DNA of 64,000 bases, from positions 16,294 to 80,293 of the forward strand of contig NZ_JAUSFI010000092.1 in assembly GCF_030651495.1 (NCBI RefSeq), written 5' to 3'. The notes beneath the pieces were generated by a model. The model was not told the DNA's origin. It saw only the letters and a list, made by a program, of their open reading frames with translations, and searched no databases. Origin of the DNA: Undibacterium sp. (lineage in GTDB: Bacteria; Pseudomonadota; Gammaproteobacteria; Burkholderiales; Burkholderiaceae_D). Both the position numbers and the translations under genes were made by a program. Of this stretch, positions 8,904 to 20,514 are shown one piece after another (the stretch's first letter is position 1; every line of letters starts with the position of its first letter).

Positions 8904-9319
8904 GTGTGTCTCCTAATAGTTGTAAATTTAAAAGTTCGGATTTTTAAATCCGAACTTAATAGCTAAAATGAAGCGGAAGTTGATCTACTACTGGCAAAAA
9001 AAAAAATGACTAACAAAAATAAAAACCAGAGGAATTTTTTTTCATTGATCAATTCAATAAAATTAAAGAATATCACATATTAGCACGACCGTTCGCAAAA
9101 AAATCTTAAGTTAATGATCGTATAGAATTTTTCACTTTTTTTATAAATTTTATATATTTGGATAAAAAAATGCACCAATGTAAGTTTCTGTAAGTTTCAA
9201 GAAAGCATGATGTAAGGTTCACGATGCACACTCGACTTGAGCAATAGGTAATACACAAAAATTGTTTCAGCTTCAAAGATTTTTTTGAATGCACATTTAA
9301 AACATAACAGGAGACAAGC
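8904..9319. other. Divergent intergenic region, thiolase / MHS symporter
   Basis: A 416-bp AT-rich gap between divergent genes. It holds the palindrome at 8932-8957 in the thiolase leader, a direct repeat of TGTAAGTTTC at 9179-9188 and 9189-9198, and the AGGAGA ribosome site of the symporter. The short minus-strand frame across 9106-9396 has no ribosome site or family features and is not called. Confidence 0.6.
8932..8957 (-). promoter_or_regulatory. Near-perfect palindrome in the thiolase leader
   Basis: Arms AAGTTCGGATTT and AAATCCGAACTT (12 bp each) flank two bases. On the minus strand the hairpin ends about 28 bases before the thiolase ATG and is followed by TTTTAAATTT. It could be an operator or a leader terminator/attenuator. 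Confidence 0.55.
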
Positions 9320-10981
9320 ATGGCGACAGTACAAGCAACGTCACGCGGTATGACAGCTGAAGAACGCAAAGTGATTTTTGCATCTTCACTAGGCACCGTA
9401 TTTGAATGGTATGACTTTTATTTATACGGCTCACTTGCAGCCATTATTGCAAAGCAATTCTTCGCAGGTACCGATCCAAATACGGCATTTATTTTTGCCT
9501 TACTAGCCTTTGCTGCCGGCTTCATTGTTCGTCCTTTCGGCGCACTCGTATTTGGTCGTCTCGGCGATATGATCGGTCGTAAATACACGTTCCTGGTGAC
9601 GATTCTGATTATGGGCGGATCGACCTTTTGCGTAGGCTTATTACCAACCTATAACTCAATCGGTATTGCCGCCCCTATTATCTTAGTCTCTTTGCGTATT
9701 TTGCAAGGTCTGGCACTCGGCGGTGAATACGGCGGTGCGGCAACTTATGTGGCAGAACATGCACCACATGATAAGCGCGGCGCTTACACAGCATGGATAC
9801 AAACAACAGCAACACTTGGTCTGTTCTTATCTTTGATGGTTATTTTGGGCACACGTACTGCCATCGGCGAAGAAGCATTTGCTGACTGGGGCTGGCGTAT
9901 TCCGTTCTTGGTCTCCGTTTTCTTGCTGGCGGTCTCAGTATGGATACGCTTATCCATGAACGAATCTCCTGCTTTTGCCAAGATGAAAGCAGAAGGAAAA
10001 ACCTCTAAAGCACCACTGACAGAATCTTTCGGTCAATGGAAAAATCTTAAAGTGGTTATTCTGGCGCTGGTGGGTCTGACTGCCGGTCAAGCTGTAGTCT
10101 GGTACACAGGTCAGTTTTATGCCTTGTTCTTCTTGCAGCAAACGCTGAAAGTAGATGGCGCAACTGCTAATATTCTGATTGCAGGTTCGCTATTGCTTGG
10201 CACACCATTCTTTATCGTATTTGGTTCTTTGTCCGATAAAATCGGCCGCAAACCAATTATCATGGCTGGTTGCTTGATTGCTGCTCTGACCTACTTTCCG
10301 ATTTTCAGCGCACTGACTCACTATGCCAATCCTGCATTAGAAGCTGCATTGAAAAATGCACCAGTGGTAGTAACGGCTGATCCTGCTGACTGCCAATTTC
10401 AGTTCAACCCGACCGGTACTAAGAAGTTCACCTCTTCTTGCGACATTGTGAAAGCAAAATTGGCTGCTGCATCGGTCAACTACTCGAATGAAATTGCACC
10501 TGCTGGCACTGCAGCATCGGTTAAAGTCGGTGATAAAGTCATTGCTTCCTACAGCTCTACTGGGCTACCGAAAGAAGAAGCGGCAGCAAAGGACAAAGCT
10601 TTCTCGAAAGAATTTGCCGATGCGATCAAGGCAGCTGGTTATCCGCCAAAAGCAGATCCTGCACAAGTTAATAAACCAATGGTATTGGTATTGTTAACTA
10701 TACTGGTTCTGTATGTCACCATGGTGTATGGCCCGATCGCAGCGATGCTGGTAGAAATGTTCCCAACCCGCATTCGCTACACTTCGATGTCCCTCCCTTA
10801 CCATATCGGTAACGGTTGGTTCGGCGGTCTGTTGCCTACCACTGCTTTTGCTCTGGTAGCCTTTAAGGGCGACATTTACTACGGTTTATGGTACCCAATC
10901 ATCATTGCACTGGCTACATTTGTCATCGGCATGTTGTTTATCAAAGAAACTAAAGATAATGACATTTACGCCGCTGACTAA
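9320..10981 (+). CDS. MFS transporter, metabolite:H+ symporter (MHS) family
   Basis: A 553-residue inner-membrane transporter. The N-terminus LGTVFEWYDFYLYGSLAAII is the MHS-subfamily start (ProP/KgtP/ShiA relatives), and the loop 2-3 motif FGRLGDMIGRK is clear, with its repeat FGSLSDKIGRKP in the second half. Most MHS carriers are about 430-450 residues. Here about 120 residues (334-452) are inserted between membrane segments of the C-terminal half and contain two cysteines (358 and 374). AGGAGA precedes the ATG and a strong terminator follows. Substrate unknown; organic acids are common for the family. Confidence 0.9.
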   Translation: MATVQATSRGMTAEERKVIFASSLGTVFEWYDFYLYGSLAAIIAKQFFAGTDPNTAFIFALLAFAAGFIVRPFGALVFGRLGDMIGRKYTFLVTILIMGGSTFCVGLLPTYNSIGIAAPIILVSLRILQGLALGGEYGGAATYVAEHAPHDKRGAYTAWIQTTATLGLFLSLMVILGTRTAIGEEAFADWGWRIPFLVSVFLLAVSVWIRLSMNESPAFAKMKAEGKTSKAPLTESFGQWKNLKVVILALVGLTAGQAVVWYTGQFYALFFLQQTLKVDGATANILIAGSLLLGTPFFIVFGSLSDKIGRKPIIMAGCLIAALTYFPIFSALTHYANPALEAALKNAPVVVTADPADCQFQFNPTGTKKFTSSCDIVKAKLAAASVNYSNEIAPAGTAASVKVGDKVIASYSSTGLPKEEAAAKDKAFSKEFADAIKAAGYPPKADPAQVNKPMVLVLLTILVLYVTMVYGPIAAMLVEMFPTRIRYTSMSLPYHIGNGWFGGLLPTTAFALVAFKGDIYYGLWYPIIIALATFVIGMLFIKETKDNDIYAAD

Positions 10982-11003
10982 GTTGATTTAAGTCGCAAGC
11001 ATC

Positions 11004-11039
11004 AAAAAAATGCCCGATCGAAAGATTGGGCATTTTTTA
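11004..11039 (+). terminator. Rho-independent terminator of the MHS symporter gene
   Basis: A 9-bp stem (TGCCCGATC / GATTGGGCA, one G-T pair), extendable with flanking A-T pairs, GAAA loop, then TTTTTTAT. It starts about 25 bp after the symporter stop. The A-rich left side could also serve the convergent ldcA transcript. Confidence 0.9.
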
Positions 11040-11056
11040 TTTGCAGGTAAAAATCT

Positions 11057-11971
11057 TTAATAATGCATATTGATAGTGACGGTATTTTCATTCGACACTA
11101 GATGCGCATCACTACCGATCACTAAAGTCACTTTGTCCTTGATATGACCAAACGGTAAGCCAGTAATGACAGGTACAGAAAGCGTATCGCGCAGATAACG
11201 GATCATCTCGACAAAGTTGTAGCCATTGTCTTGTACGGCAAGTCTATAGGCTGAAAAATCACCAAAAACAATCGCCTTTTGCTTATTTAATACCCCTGCA
11301 TAATGCAATTGGAGCATCATGCGTTCGACACGATATGGGTGCTCCGCGATGTCCTCGACAAATAAAATTCCATCACTAATAGATGGAAAATATTCAGTAC
11401 CAATTAGGTGCGTCAACATCGCAAGATTTCCTCCCCACAACCTGCCGGACACATCCACGTCAGGATTTTTCAATCCATCAAATTGGATAGTGTGACTATG
11501 ATGAGAAAGGCAATCGAAGAAATTATCTAGCGTAAAAGAACTCAGTTCTGCACGACTGAAGTCATCACATAACATAGGTCCACAGATGCTGCCAGTATCG
11601 GTTTTAGCCAGCATTGCCATTTGCAAGGCATTGAAGTCGCTGTGTCCAACCAAATATTTTCCACTTTCAGCCAAGCGTTTGTAGTCTATGAGTGGCAACA
11701 ATCGAGACAATCCATAACCACCACGCAACGCCATAATGATCTGAACATGAGGATTATCTATTGCTGCATGCAGTTGATGAAGACGTCCCTCGTCCGAAGC
11801 ACCAAAACGTTGAAATTTTTGATCATGCTGGTAATAGTTATGAACCACAAGCCCACGTGCCCTTAATACATCTGCGCCACGCTCAACCGCAACTTGGTCC
11901 AATACGCAGCCGCTGACAGCAACAATCGCGATTCCAGAATTTTCAGGCAAGCGAACGGAAGAGATTCTCAT
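11057..11971 (-). CDS. ldcA: Muramoyltetrapeptide LD-carboxypeptidase (S66 family)
   Basis: A 304-residue S66 peptidase, which in the cytoplasm removes the terminal D-Ala from recycled murein tetrapeptides. The nucleophile Ser111 is in VGHSDFNALQ, preceded by the MALRGGYGLSRLLPLIDY segment characteristic of the family. The Glu of LFVEDIAEHPYRV and the His of PFGHIKDK would complete the Ser-Glu-His triad. It is the last gene of the guaB-to-ldcA run, 48 bp after tadA, and converges on the symporter. No clear ribosome site precedes the ATG. Confidence 0.9.
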   Translation of the reverse strand: MRISSVRLPENSGIAIVAVSGCVLDQVAVERGADVLRARGLVVHNYYQHDQKFQRFGASDEGRLHQLHAAIDNPHVQIIMALRGGYGLSRLLPLIDYKRLAESGKYLVGHSDFNALQMAMLAKTDTGSICGPMLCDDFSRAELSSFTLDNFFDCLSHHSHTIQFDGLKNPDVDVSGRLWGGNLAMLTHLIGTEYFPSISDGILFVEDIAEHPYRVERMMLQLHYAGVLNKQKAIVFGDFSAYRLAVQDNGYNFVEMIRYLRDTLSVPVITGLPFGHIKDKVTLVIGSDAHLVSNENTVTINMHY

Positions 11972-12019
11972 TTTTTGTCATTTTGTTGATGAAGACTATT
12001 TATAGCTGAAAATCTACAA

Positions 12020-12962
<943 letters not shown>

Positions 12963-12982
12963 GTAAGGCCTGAAGAACAGAA

Positions 12983-13618
12983 TTAGGGTATTTGAAGAAG
13001 CTTATGCGTTTGCACACTCAGCTTCCACTTCGGATGCGCTTTGCAGTAGGCAATGGCGAGACGCAGATTTTCAGTTTGATTCAAACCATCCATGGCCTGC
13101 ACAAAATAGTGCTCAAAATCGAGTGATTCATATTCACTCATGGACTGCCCTAGTTGAGGAATCACTACTTTGATCTCGTTACCTTGACGAACAAGCAACG
13201 TGGAACCCATTTTGGGGCTGACACAAATCCAATCTATGCCTTCGGGGACGGGAAGAGTGCCGTTGGTTTCTATGGCGATCTCAAAACCAACCGAATGCAT
13301 AGCAGCAATCAAGGCCGCATCCAATTGCAGCAAAGGTTCTCCGCCAGTGAATACCACGTATTTGCTGTCAGGGTACGACTCAGGCCACAAACTATTGATG
13401 GTTATGGCCAAGTCATTAGCATTTTTGAATTTACCACCACCTTCGCCATTCGTACCAACAAAATCGGTATCGCAAAACTGACAAACAGCGCTTGCGCGGT
13501 CCTCTTCCCTGCCGGTCCATAAATTGCAACCGGCAAAGCGACAGAACACCGCTGGGCGTCCAGCATGATTACCTTCGCCCTGCAGGGTATAAAAAATTTC
13601 TTTGATGCTGTAAGTCAC
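12983..13618 (-). CDS. queE: 7-carboxy-7-deazaguanine synthase QueE
   Basis: A 211-residue radical-SAM enzyme that contracts carboxytetrahydropterin to carboxy-deazaguanine. The [4Fe-4S] ligands follow the expanded CX14CX2C pattern of one QueE subtype (Cys31, Cys46, Cys49) rather than CX3CX2C. TGGEPLLQ is the SAM-binding glycine motif and EIAIETNGT the following strand. The start codon is GTG, 7 bp after the guaA stop; no better in-frame start exists nearby. Confidence 0.94.
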   Translation of the reverse strand: MTYSIKEIFYTLQGEGNHAGRPAVFCRFAGCNLWTGREEDRASAVCQFCDTDFVGTNGEGGGKFKNANDLAITINSLWPESYPDSKYVVFTGGEPLLQLDAALIAAMHSVGFEIAIETNGTLPVPEGIDWICVSPKMGSTLLVRQGNEIKVVIPQLGQSMSEYESLDFEHYFVQAMDGLNQTENLRLAIAYCKAHPKWKLSVQTHKLLQIP

Positions 13619-13625
13619 GGGCTAC

Positions 13626-15218
13626 TTATTCCCACTCTATCGTTGCAGGAGGTTTACCAGAAATGTCGTAGACGACGCGATTGATACCACGTACCTCATT
13701 AATGATACGGTTAGAGACTTTTCCTAACAAATCATGCGGTAAATGTGCCCAATGTGCAGTCATAAAATCCTGCGTTTGTACGGCGCGCAATGCCACTACG
13801 TATTCATAAGTACGGCCATCACCCATCACACCGACTGATTTAACAGGCAAAAATACCGCAAACGCCTGGCTAGTGGCATCGTACCAAGTCAGCTTTCCAT
13901 CACCGGTTGGCAGGTCCACCAAAGTATTACGTAACTCTTCAATAAAAATCGCATCGGCACGGCGCAGTAAATCGGCGAATTCTTTTTTGACTTCGCCCAA
14001 GATACGTACACCCAAACCAGGGCCTGGGAAAGGATGGCGATAGACCATGTCATGTGGTAAACCTAACGCGACACCGAGCTTACGCACTTCATCCTTAAAC
14101 AATTCGCGCAAAGGTTCCAGTAATTTTAGGTTTAAGGTATCGGGTAAACCACCGACGTTATGGTGACTCTTGATGGTATGACCTTTTTTACCTTTACCTG
14201 CGCTTTCAATTACGTCAGGATAAATCGTACCTTGTGCTAACCATTTTGCATTACTGAGCTTGGCAGATTCGACCTGAAATACTTCGACAAATTCACGACC
14301 AATAATCTTGCGCTTAACTTCTGGATCAGTCACACCGACCAAATGCCCCATGAACTGCTCAGTCGCGTTAACATGAATGACTTTAACGCCCAAATTCTTG
14401 GCAAACATATCCATCACCAGTTTGCCCTCGTCCAAACGTAACAAGCCGTGGTCGACGAAAACACAGGTCAATTGATCACCAATCGCGCGATGAATTAGAG
14501 CAGCAGCCACACTACTGTCAACGCCCCCAGATAAGCCGAGTATTACCTCATCCGAGCCAACTTTTTCACGGATAGCGGCGACAGCCTCAGCGATATAGTC
14601 AGGCATATTCCAATCCGATTTACACCCGCATATTTCATGAACGAAACGTCCAATAATCGCTTCACCCTGTAAGGTGTGTGTGACTTCGGGATGAAACTGG
14701 ACGGCGTAAAAGTGACGATCTTCATCCGCCATTGCGGCAATTGGGCAATTATCCGTCGATGCCATCAACTTAAAACCAGGCGGCATCTCATTCACCTTAT
14801 CGCCATGGCTCATCCATACTTTCAGCATGCCATGACCTTCTGGCGTAACGAAATCATTGATACCGTTGAACAAGGCAGTATGTCCTCGCGCACGCACTTC
14901 AGCATAGCCGAATTCGCGTACATGGCCATTTTCAACTTTGCCTCCGAGCTGCTCAGCCATGGCCTGCATCCCGTAACAGATACCCAGCACCGGCACTCCT
15001 GCCTCAAACACTGCCTGTGGAGCACGTGGTGTATCGCCTTCTGTCACACTATTTGGCCCACCTGACAAGATAATGCCAGCAGCACCATAATTGCGAATGA
15101 ATTCATCACTGACGTCATAAGGAAAAACTTCTGAAAAAACACCCGCATCACGCACACGACGAGCGATTAATTGAGTGACTTGCGAACCGAAGTCAAGAAT
15201 GAGAATTTTTGAGTGCAT
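13626..15218 (-). CDS. guaA: GMP synthase (glutamine-hydrolysing)
   Basis: A 530-residue two-domain enzyme that aminates XMP to GMP. The N-terminal class-I glutamine amidotransferase has Cys81 (GICYGMQ) and the His176/Glu178 pair (QFHPEV). The ATP pyrophosphatase domain has the P-loop SGGVDSS at 230-236. The C-terminus PPATIEWE is the conserved GuaA end. It is three bases after the GGDEF-like gene and two genes from guaB, so the last two steps of GMP synthesis are encoded together. Confidence 0.97.
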   Translation of the reverse strand: MHSKILILDFGSQVTQLIARRVRDAGVFSEVFPYDVSDEFIRNYGAAGIILSGGPNSVTEGDTPRAPQAVFEAGVPVLGICYGMQAMAEQLGGKVENGHVREFGYAEVRARGHTALFNGINDFVTPEGHGMLKVWMSHGDKVNEMPPGFKLMASTDNCPIAAMADEDRHFYAVQFHPEVTHTLQGEAIIGRFVHEICGCKSDWNMPDYIAEAVAAIREKVGSDEVILGLSGGVDSSVAAALIHRAIGDQLTCVFVDHGLLRLDEGKLVMDMFAKNLGVKVIHVNATEQFMGHLVGVTDPEVKRKIIGREFVEVFQVESAKLSNAKWLAQGTIYPDVIESAGKGKKGHTIKSHHNVGGLPDTLNLKLLEPLRELFKDEVRKLGVALGLPHDMVYRHPFPGPGLGVRILGEVKKEFADLLRRADAIFIEELRNTLVDLPTGDGKLTWYDATSQAFAVFLPVKSVGVMGDGRTYEYVVALRAVQTQDFMTAHWAHLPHDLLGKVSNRIINEVRGINRVVYDISGKPPATIEWE

Positions 15219-15221
15219 AAA

Positions 15222-16271
15222 TCAAATAGTAATGTCAGGTTGTACGGGCATCGCCTGAACAACACGGTTGTTTCCTGCGCTCCTTGCGGACAGCAGGGCT
15301 TTTTCAGCGTAACTGATGAGTACTTCGGGTTCAATGTCGGGGTAGGTATCCGTTGATACCACTCCAGCACTGATAGTTAATTCTACAAATTTTTCTTCTA
15401 TTACTTCTGGATGCGACATAATTGTCAGCCGGATTCTCTCTGCTACCGCAGTAGCAACCAAATGCGAAGCTCCCGGCAAAACCATGAGAAAAATATCGTT
15501 ACCAAATCGTCCTAACGCATCAAAAGGTCTGATGCATGATCGAATACGACTAACCATCTTGATAAGCAACATATCGCTGACCGCGATACCATGTGCATCA
15601 TGTATTAATTCAATCTGATCCAAAGTGACGAATAATAACGACAATGGTTTTTCAGATTTACTACAACGTTCCATTTCTATGCGCAAGGAACGAATAATAG
15701 CGCCTTTGTTCCATGTGCCTAAAATAGGATCAATCAGAGAGTCCCGCTTAAGGTTACGATTCTGCTTAAGAAGTTCCAATTGCGTCTGGTGCATAGCGTT
15801 CAAGATCATCTCGCGCTCCACCATAACCACCAGGTCAGCCAGTATTTGCCGACATTCATCATCAAAATCACGTGGTTGATAATCAATCAAGGACACACTA
15901 CCAACGATATTTTTTGCAGGATCAAATACCGGATAAGCAGCATAAAATCGAATGAACGGCGCCCCCATAACTAGGGGATGTACGGCCAGTTCAGTGTCGA
16001 GCTTTGTATCTGGAACGACCACGATATCATCTGGAAAAGGCAGGCTATCGCAAAATCTAGATTCAAAAGCGATAATGGAATGCTCACCTCGGTCAAACCT
16101 CGATGACAAATTACCAAAACTGACTAAACAATTCGCGACACCAAATAATCGCACGCCCAACCGTTCCAAACGTCTGGCCCTGACTTCATATTTCTCCATC
16201 ATGGACGCTTCAAAACCTGTATTCGTCTGAAAGACTATAGTTGGATTTGAGCGATCTAACTGTGTCGTCAT
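15222..16271 (-). CDS. GAF domain + degenerate GGDEF domain protein
   Basis: A 349-residue cytoplasmic protein. Residues about 25-155 resemble a GAF sensor domain; about 175-340 are a GGDEF fold. The signature is GNDIF (257-261) instead of GGDEF, the first metal-binding Asp position is Thr216, and the usual Asn-Asp of the substrate loop is His-Asp, so cyclase activity is unlikely. An inhibitory-site-type RPFD (248-251) is kept at the canonical five-residue spacing. I start at the ATG at 16271, which has GGAGG upstream; an in-frame GTG lies four codons earlier. It sits between guaB and guaA. It could be a c-di-GMP or GTP sensor; this is inference. Confidence 0.8.
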   Translation of the reverse strand: MTTQLDRSNPTIVFQTNTGFEASMMEKYEVRARRLERLGVRLFGVANCLVSFGNLSSRFDRGEHSIIAFESRFCDSLPFPDDIVVVPDTKLDTELAVHPLVMGAPFIRFYAAYPVFDPAKNIVGSVSLIDYQPRDFDDECRQILADLVVMVEREMILNAMHQTQLELLKQNRNLKRDSLIDPILGTWNKGAIIRSLRIEMERCSKSEKPLSLLFVTLDQIELIHDAHGIAVSDMLLIKMVSRIRSCIRPFDALGRFGNDIFLMVLPGASHLVATAVAERIRLTIMSHPEVIEEKFVELTISAGVVSTDTYPDIEPEVLISYAEKALLSARSAGNNRVVQAMPVQPDITI

Positions 16272-16317
16272 GTCACCCTCCACTTTCTGAACACAGTAAG
16301 ATTAACGATAGAACCAA

Positions 16318-17805
<1,488 letters not shown>

Positions 17806-17892
17806 TTATACAGAAAACTTGCTTACGCGTCTTCATCCGTGTAAAACTCTTAAAAAACTGGCTTCAGTACACTCAATTTCCGAAAGAATTTC

Positions 17893-18417
17893 ATGTTGAA
17901 ACTTCCATCAAAAATGATCATTTTAGCCCTCTCAGCGCTACTGGCTACAGCATCAAGCCATGCTCAGTATATTTGGCTAGACGAGAAAGGTGGAAAACAA
18001 TTCTCTGATTCCCCCCCGCCACTCAGCGTTCCTAAAAATCGGATATTAAAAACACCTTCAAAAACCAACATACAAACAAATATCTCAGTTAAAGAACCGA
18101 GTACTTCATCTAACATTGCAACTGAAAGCGGAGTTAATGAAAAACTACAAAAACCAGTCACAACAACTAGTAAAAATGAAGATTTCAACAAGCGAAAAAT
18201 CGAACAGGAAGAGAAAGACAAAAAGGCAGATAAAGAAAAATTAGCTCAGGCAGAAAAAACTAAAAATTGTGAGCGGGCACGTTCGTATCAACAATCTCTT
18301 CAGTCAGGTGTTAGGATTGCAAGCACAGACAAAAACGGAGAAAGAAATTTCATGACCGACGCACAAAGAGAGCAGGAACTTGTGGATGTTAAGCGGACTA
18401 TAAGTGATTGCAAATAA
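17893..18417 (+). CDS. DUF4124 domain exported protein
   Basis: A 174-residue protein with a cleavable signal peptide (about 1-24, ending in SSHA-Q). The next 30 residues, YIWLDEKGGKQFSDSPPP, match the DUF4124 pattern found in many proteobacterial envelope proteins. The rest is low-complexity and Lys/Glu/Thr-rich, likely disordered or coiled (about 90-125). It is divergent from guaB and converges on rnfH with only three bases between stops. Function unknown. Confidence 0.75.
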   Translation: MLKLPSKMIILALSALLATASSHAQYIWLDEKGGKQFSDSPPPLSVPKNRILKTPSKTNIQTNISVKEPSTSSNIATESGVNEKLQKPVTTTSKNEDFNKRKIEQEEKDKKADKEKLAQAEKTKNCERARSYQQSLQSGVRIASTDKNGERNFMTDAQREQELVDVKRTISDCK

Positions 18418-18420
18418 CGA

Positions 18421-18711
18421 TTAAATAAGCCGAATGTTAGACAATTTACTTTTTGCGCGCCGTCGACGAGCCTCCATAGGATCGGCAACCAAGCAGCGGT
18501 AAATTTCAACTCTGTCTCCCGGCACCAAAACCACATCATGTGATTTAATTTTACCAAAAACACCTACCTGACATCGATCAATATCAATTTCTGGATATTT
18601 TTTCAGTATCTGACTTTGCACTATTGCTTGAGCTAAGGTCGCATTATTTTCCATTAGCAAATCAAGCAATATTACGTCTTGAGGAATAGCATAGCAAACT
18701 TGAATTTTCAT
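18421..18711 (-). CDS. rnfH: RnfH family protein (RatB-like, beta-grasp)
   Basis: A 96-residue small protein of the RnfH/UPF0125 family. The pattern MKIQVCYAIPQDVILLDL, then CQVGVFGK, VLVPGDRVEIYRCL and a basic RRRRAKSK tail is diagnostic. It lies 48 bp after ratA; the rnfH-ratA pair divergent from smpB is a conserved neighbourhood in beta- and gammaproteobacteria. The biochemical role is not settled. Confidence 0.9.
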   Translation of the reverse strand: MKIQVCYAIPQDVILLDLLMENNATLAQAIVQSQILKKYPEIDIDRCQVGVFGKIKSHDVVLVPGDRVEIYRCLVADPMEARRRRAKSKLSNIRLI

Positions 18712-18759
18712 TTTTGTGGCGATTTCCCAATCTTTGGTTTAACGCTGACTTCGTGATTT

Positions 18760-19191
18760 TCAACCATATATAGCTTCTGCGCGAGAGCAAAAAGAATCGA
18801 CAAAATTATTAGCAATTTTACCGAATACCGGCCCAATCAGATGTTCCAGCAATTTACTGGAAAATTCATAGGTCAAATCGAACTCAATTTTACAGGCATC
18901 AGATCGAAGTTCAGTAAATTTCCAACACCCCAACAATTGTTTGAATGGTCCTTCTACAAGGCTCATTTCCATCAGGTTTGGTGGAGTATTGGTATTTTTT
19001 GTAGTAAATTTCTGTTTAATCCCGTGATAATTGATGGATAATGTTGCTGTCAAGTGGTGCTCACCTCGTTGTGCGACGTCAACACCGCCGCACCACGGTA
19101 AAAAATGAGGGTAATTCTCAACTTTTTCTACCAGAGCAAACATTTGTTCAGCGCTGTAAGCTATAAAGACTGTTTTATGTACGACTGCCAT
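18760..19191 (-). CDS. ratA: RatA/COQ10-like SRPBCC protein
   Basis: A 143-residue START-like (SRPBCC) protein. Typical motifs are YSAEQMFALVEKVENYPHFLPWC and LTYEFSSKLLEHLIGPVFGKIANNFVDSFCSRA, both shown here as short family segments. In E. coli RatA is reported to bind the 50S subunit; mitochondrial COQ10 relatives bind ubiquinone, and the true role here is unresolved. The frame is open 11 codons further upstream, but MAVVHK at 19191 is the family's normal start. It is divergent from smpB. Confidence 0.9.
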   Translation of the reverse strand: MAVVHKTVFIAYSAEQMFALVEKVENYPHFLPWCGGVDVAQRGEHHLTATLSINYHGIKQKFTTKNTNTPPNLMEMSLVEGPFKQLLGCWKFTELRSDACKIEFDLTYEFSSKLLEHLIGPVFGKIANNFVDSFCSRAEAIYG

Positions 19192-19306
19192 CAATAAGAA
19201 CCGTTTGGTAAAATCACTTCCCAAATTCTAACCGACCCACCTTGTTTCTCATGCAAAAAAATGCACAATTTTTTGAATTAAGAGAAACTGAACAATTTCA
19301 AACCGC

Positions 19307-19756
19307 ATGAGTATTGCTGATAATAAAAAAGCTTTTCACGACTATTTCATCGAAGAACAATTCGAAGCAGGGATTGTGTTGCAAGGATGGGAAGTTAAAT
19401 CCATACGAGATGGGCGCGTACAACTTAAAGAAGCTTATGTCATTGTTCGTAATGGTGAAATTGTTCTGTTTGGGGCGCACATAGGTGCATTGCCGACTGC
19501 TTCCACGCATATTCATCCCGACTCAGTGCGGACACGCAAACTATTATTGCACGCGACAGAAATCAGTAAATTAATCAGTAAAGTAGAGAGATCAGGCTAT
19601 ACCATGGTGCCGTTGAATATGCACTATAGCAACGGTAGAATAAAATGCCAAATTGGGCTAGCTAAGGGTAAGAAACAGCATGACAAGCGCGAGACAGAGA
19701 AAGAGCGTGACTGGACTAGGGAGCAGCAAAATATAATGAAGCAAAACCGACGCTAA
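19307..19756 (+). CDS. smpB: SsrA-binding protein SmpB
   Basis: A 149-residue protein of standard length that delivers tmRNA to stalled ribosomes. It begins with the OB-fold signature [20 protein letters not shown] and GWEVKSIR, and ends in the basic tail [16 protein letters not shown] that enters the mRNA channel. It is divergent from ratA. No strong ribosome site is seen. No ssrA gene is visible in this window. Confidence 0.97.
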   Translation: MSIADNKKAFHDYFIEEQFEAGIVLQGWEVKSIRDGRVQLKEAYVIVRNGEIVLFGAHIGALPTASTHIHPDSVRTRKLLLHATEISKLISKVERSGYTMVPLNMHYSNGRIKCQIGLAKGKKQHDKRETEKERDWTREQQNIMKQNRR

Positions 19757-19789
19757 TTGAGAATTGCTGGCTTTGACCTAACTGACATT

Positions 19790-20143
19790 TCATCTACTTG
19801 GAATATAAAGATCATTATTTGCATCATGGATCTGCCTGCGTAGTGCACGGCGCTCTTCTAGAGTTAATCTATTCTGCTTTAGTGCCCCCTTGGTATTACC
19901 CTCAATAGCCTTATTCGGTTGGGCACCGTCAGAATGCTGCTCAGAATCAGTGCGCTTACCTGTAATTCGCCCTTCCTTCTTATTAACAGATTGCTGTAAT
20001 TTGCGCTCATTGTGGGCAACTTCAAATACTTCCGAGTCATTTATTCCAAAACCCAAAACTCCGCGACCCAATCTGCTGTTTTCAGCATAGCCCTGTATAT
20101 TTAAAAACAATAGTAAAAAAAAAGTTACCTTTAATTTATTCAT
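19790..20143 (-). CDS. Small exported protein of unknown function
   Basis: A 117-residue protein with a signal peptide (about 1-20, LLLFLNIQGYA-E). The mature part is polar, charged and probably disordered. It ends in LTLEERRALRRQIHDANNDLY, a short helical charged motif that I recall from unnamed betaproteobacterial envelope proteins. It converges on smpB and is divergent from the response-regulator gene across 371 bp. No function can be assigned. Confidence 0.65.
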   Translation of the reverse strand: MNKLKVTFFLLLFLNIQGYAENSRLGRGVLGFGINDSEVFEVAHNERKLQQSVNKKEGRITGKRTDSEQHSDGAQPNKAIEGNTKGALKQNRLTLEERRALRRQIHDANNDLYIPSR

Positions 20144-20514
20144 TTAATAATTCACGAGTTAGAAAATTTCCCAATTTTGACTAGTATATGTAGCATGTTT
20201 TAAATTCTATTTAAATTAAATTAAAGGAATAAAGTTTAAAATACCAATTCCTTATACTTAGAATTGTTCTACTTATTTAAGTATTTCCATCTTGATTTGA
20301 CTGAGTCCCTATCAAATCAAACAATTATTTAGATACCCGTCTTCACGAATAATGCATTTATAAAGTTATCTTTAATTTTGCTTAAAAACATCCTAGTCAA
20401 TAGTTTAGGCTGACGAAACAGTATGCGACAATTAAACTTCGTAAAGTATGTAACAGTTTGTAATGACTGTTCCAAAAAGAGCATCTTTTTTATTTCTGCC
20501 AGTAATATATCTGA
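20144..20514. other. Intergenic region upstream of the OmpR-type regulator
   Basis: A very AT-rich 371-bp gap between divergent genes. No gene is seen. An inverted repeat AACAGT-N8-ACTGTT at 20452-20471 lies 43 bp before the response-regulator start, and another AACAGT is at 20417-20422. These could be regulator sites but are short. Confidence 0.5.

Noticed and set aside
9106..9396. Minus-strand 96-codon frame overlapping the MHS symporter start
   Set aside because: Overlaps a well-supported gene and its ribosome site; AT-rich composition gives chance frames.
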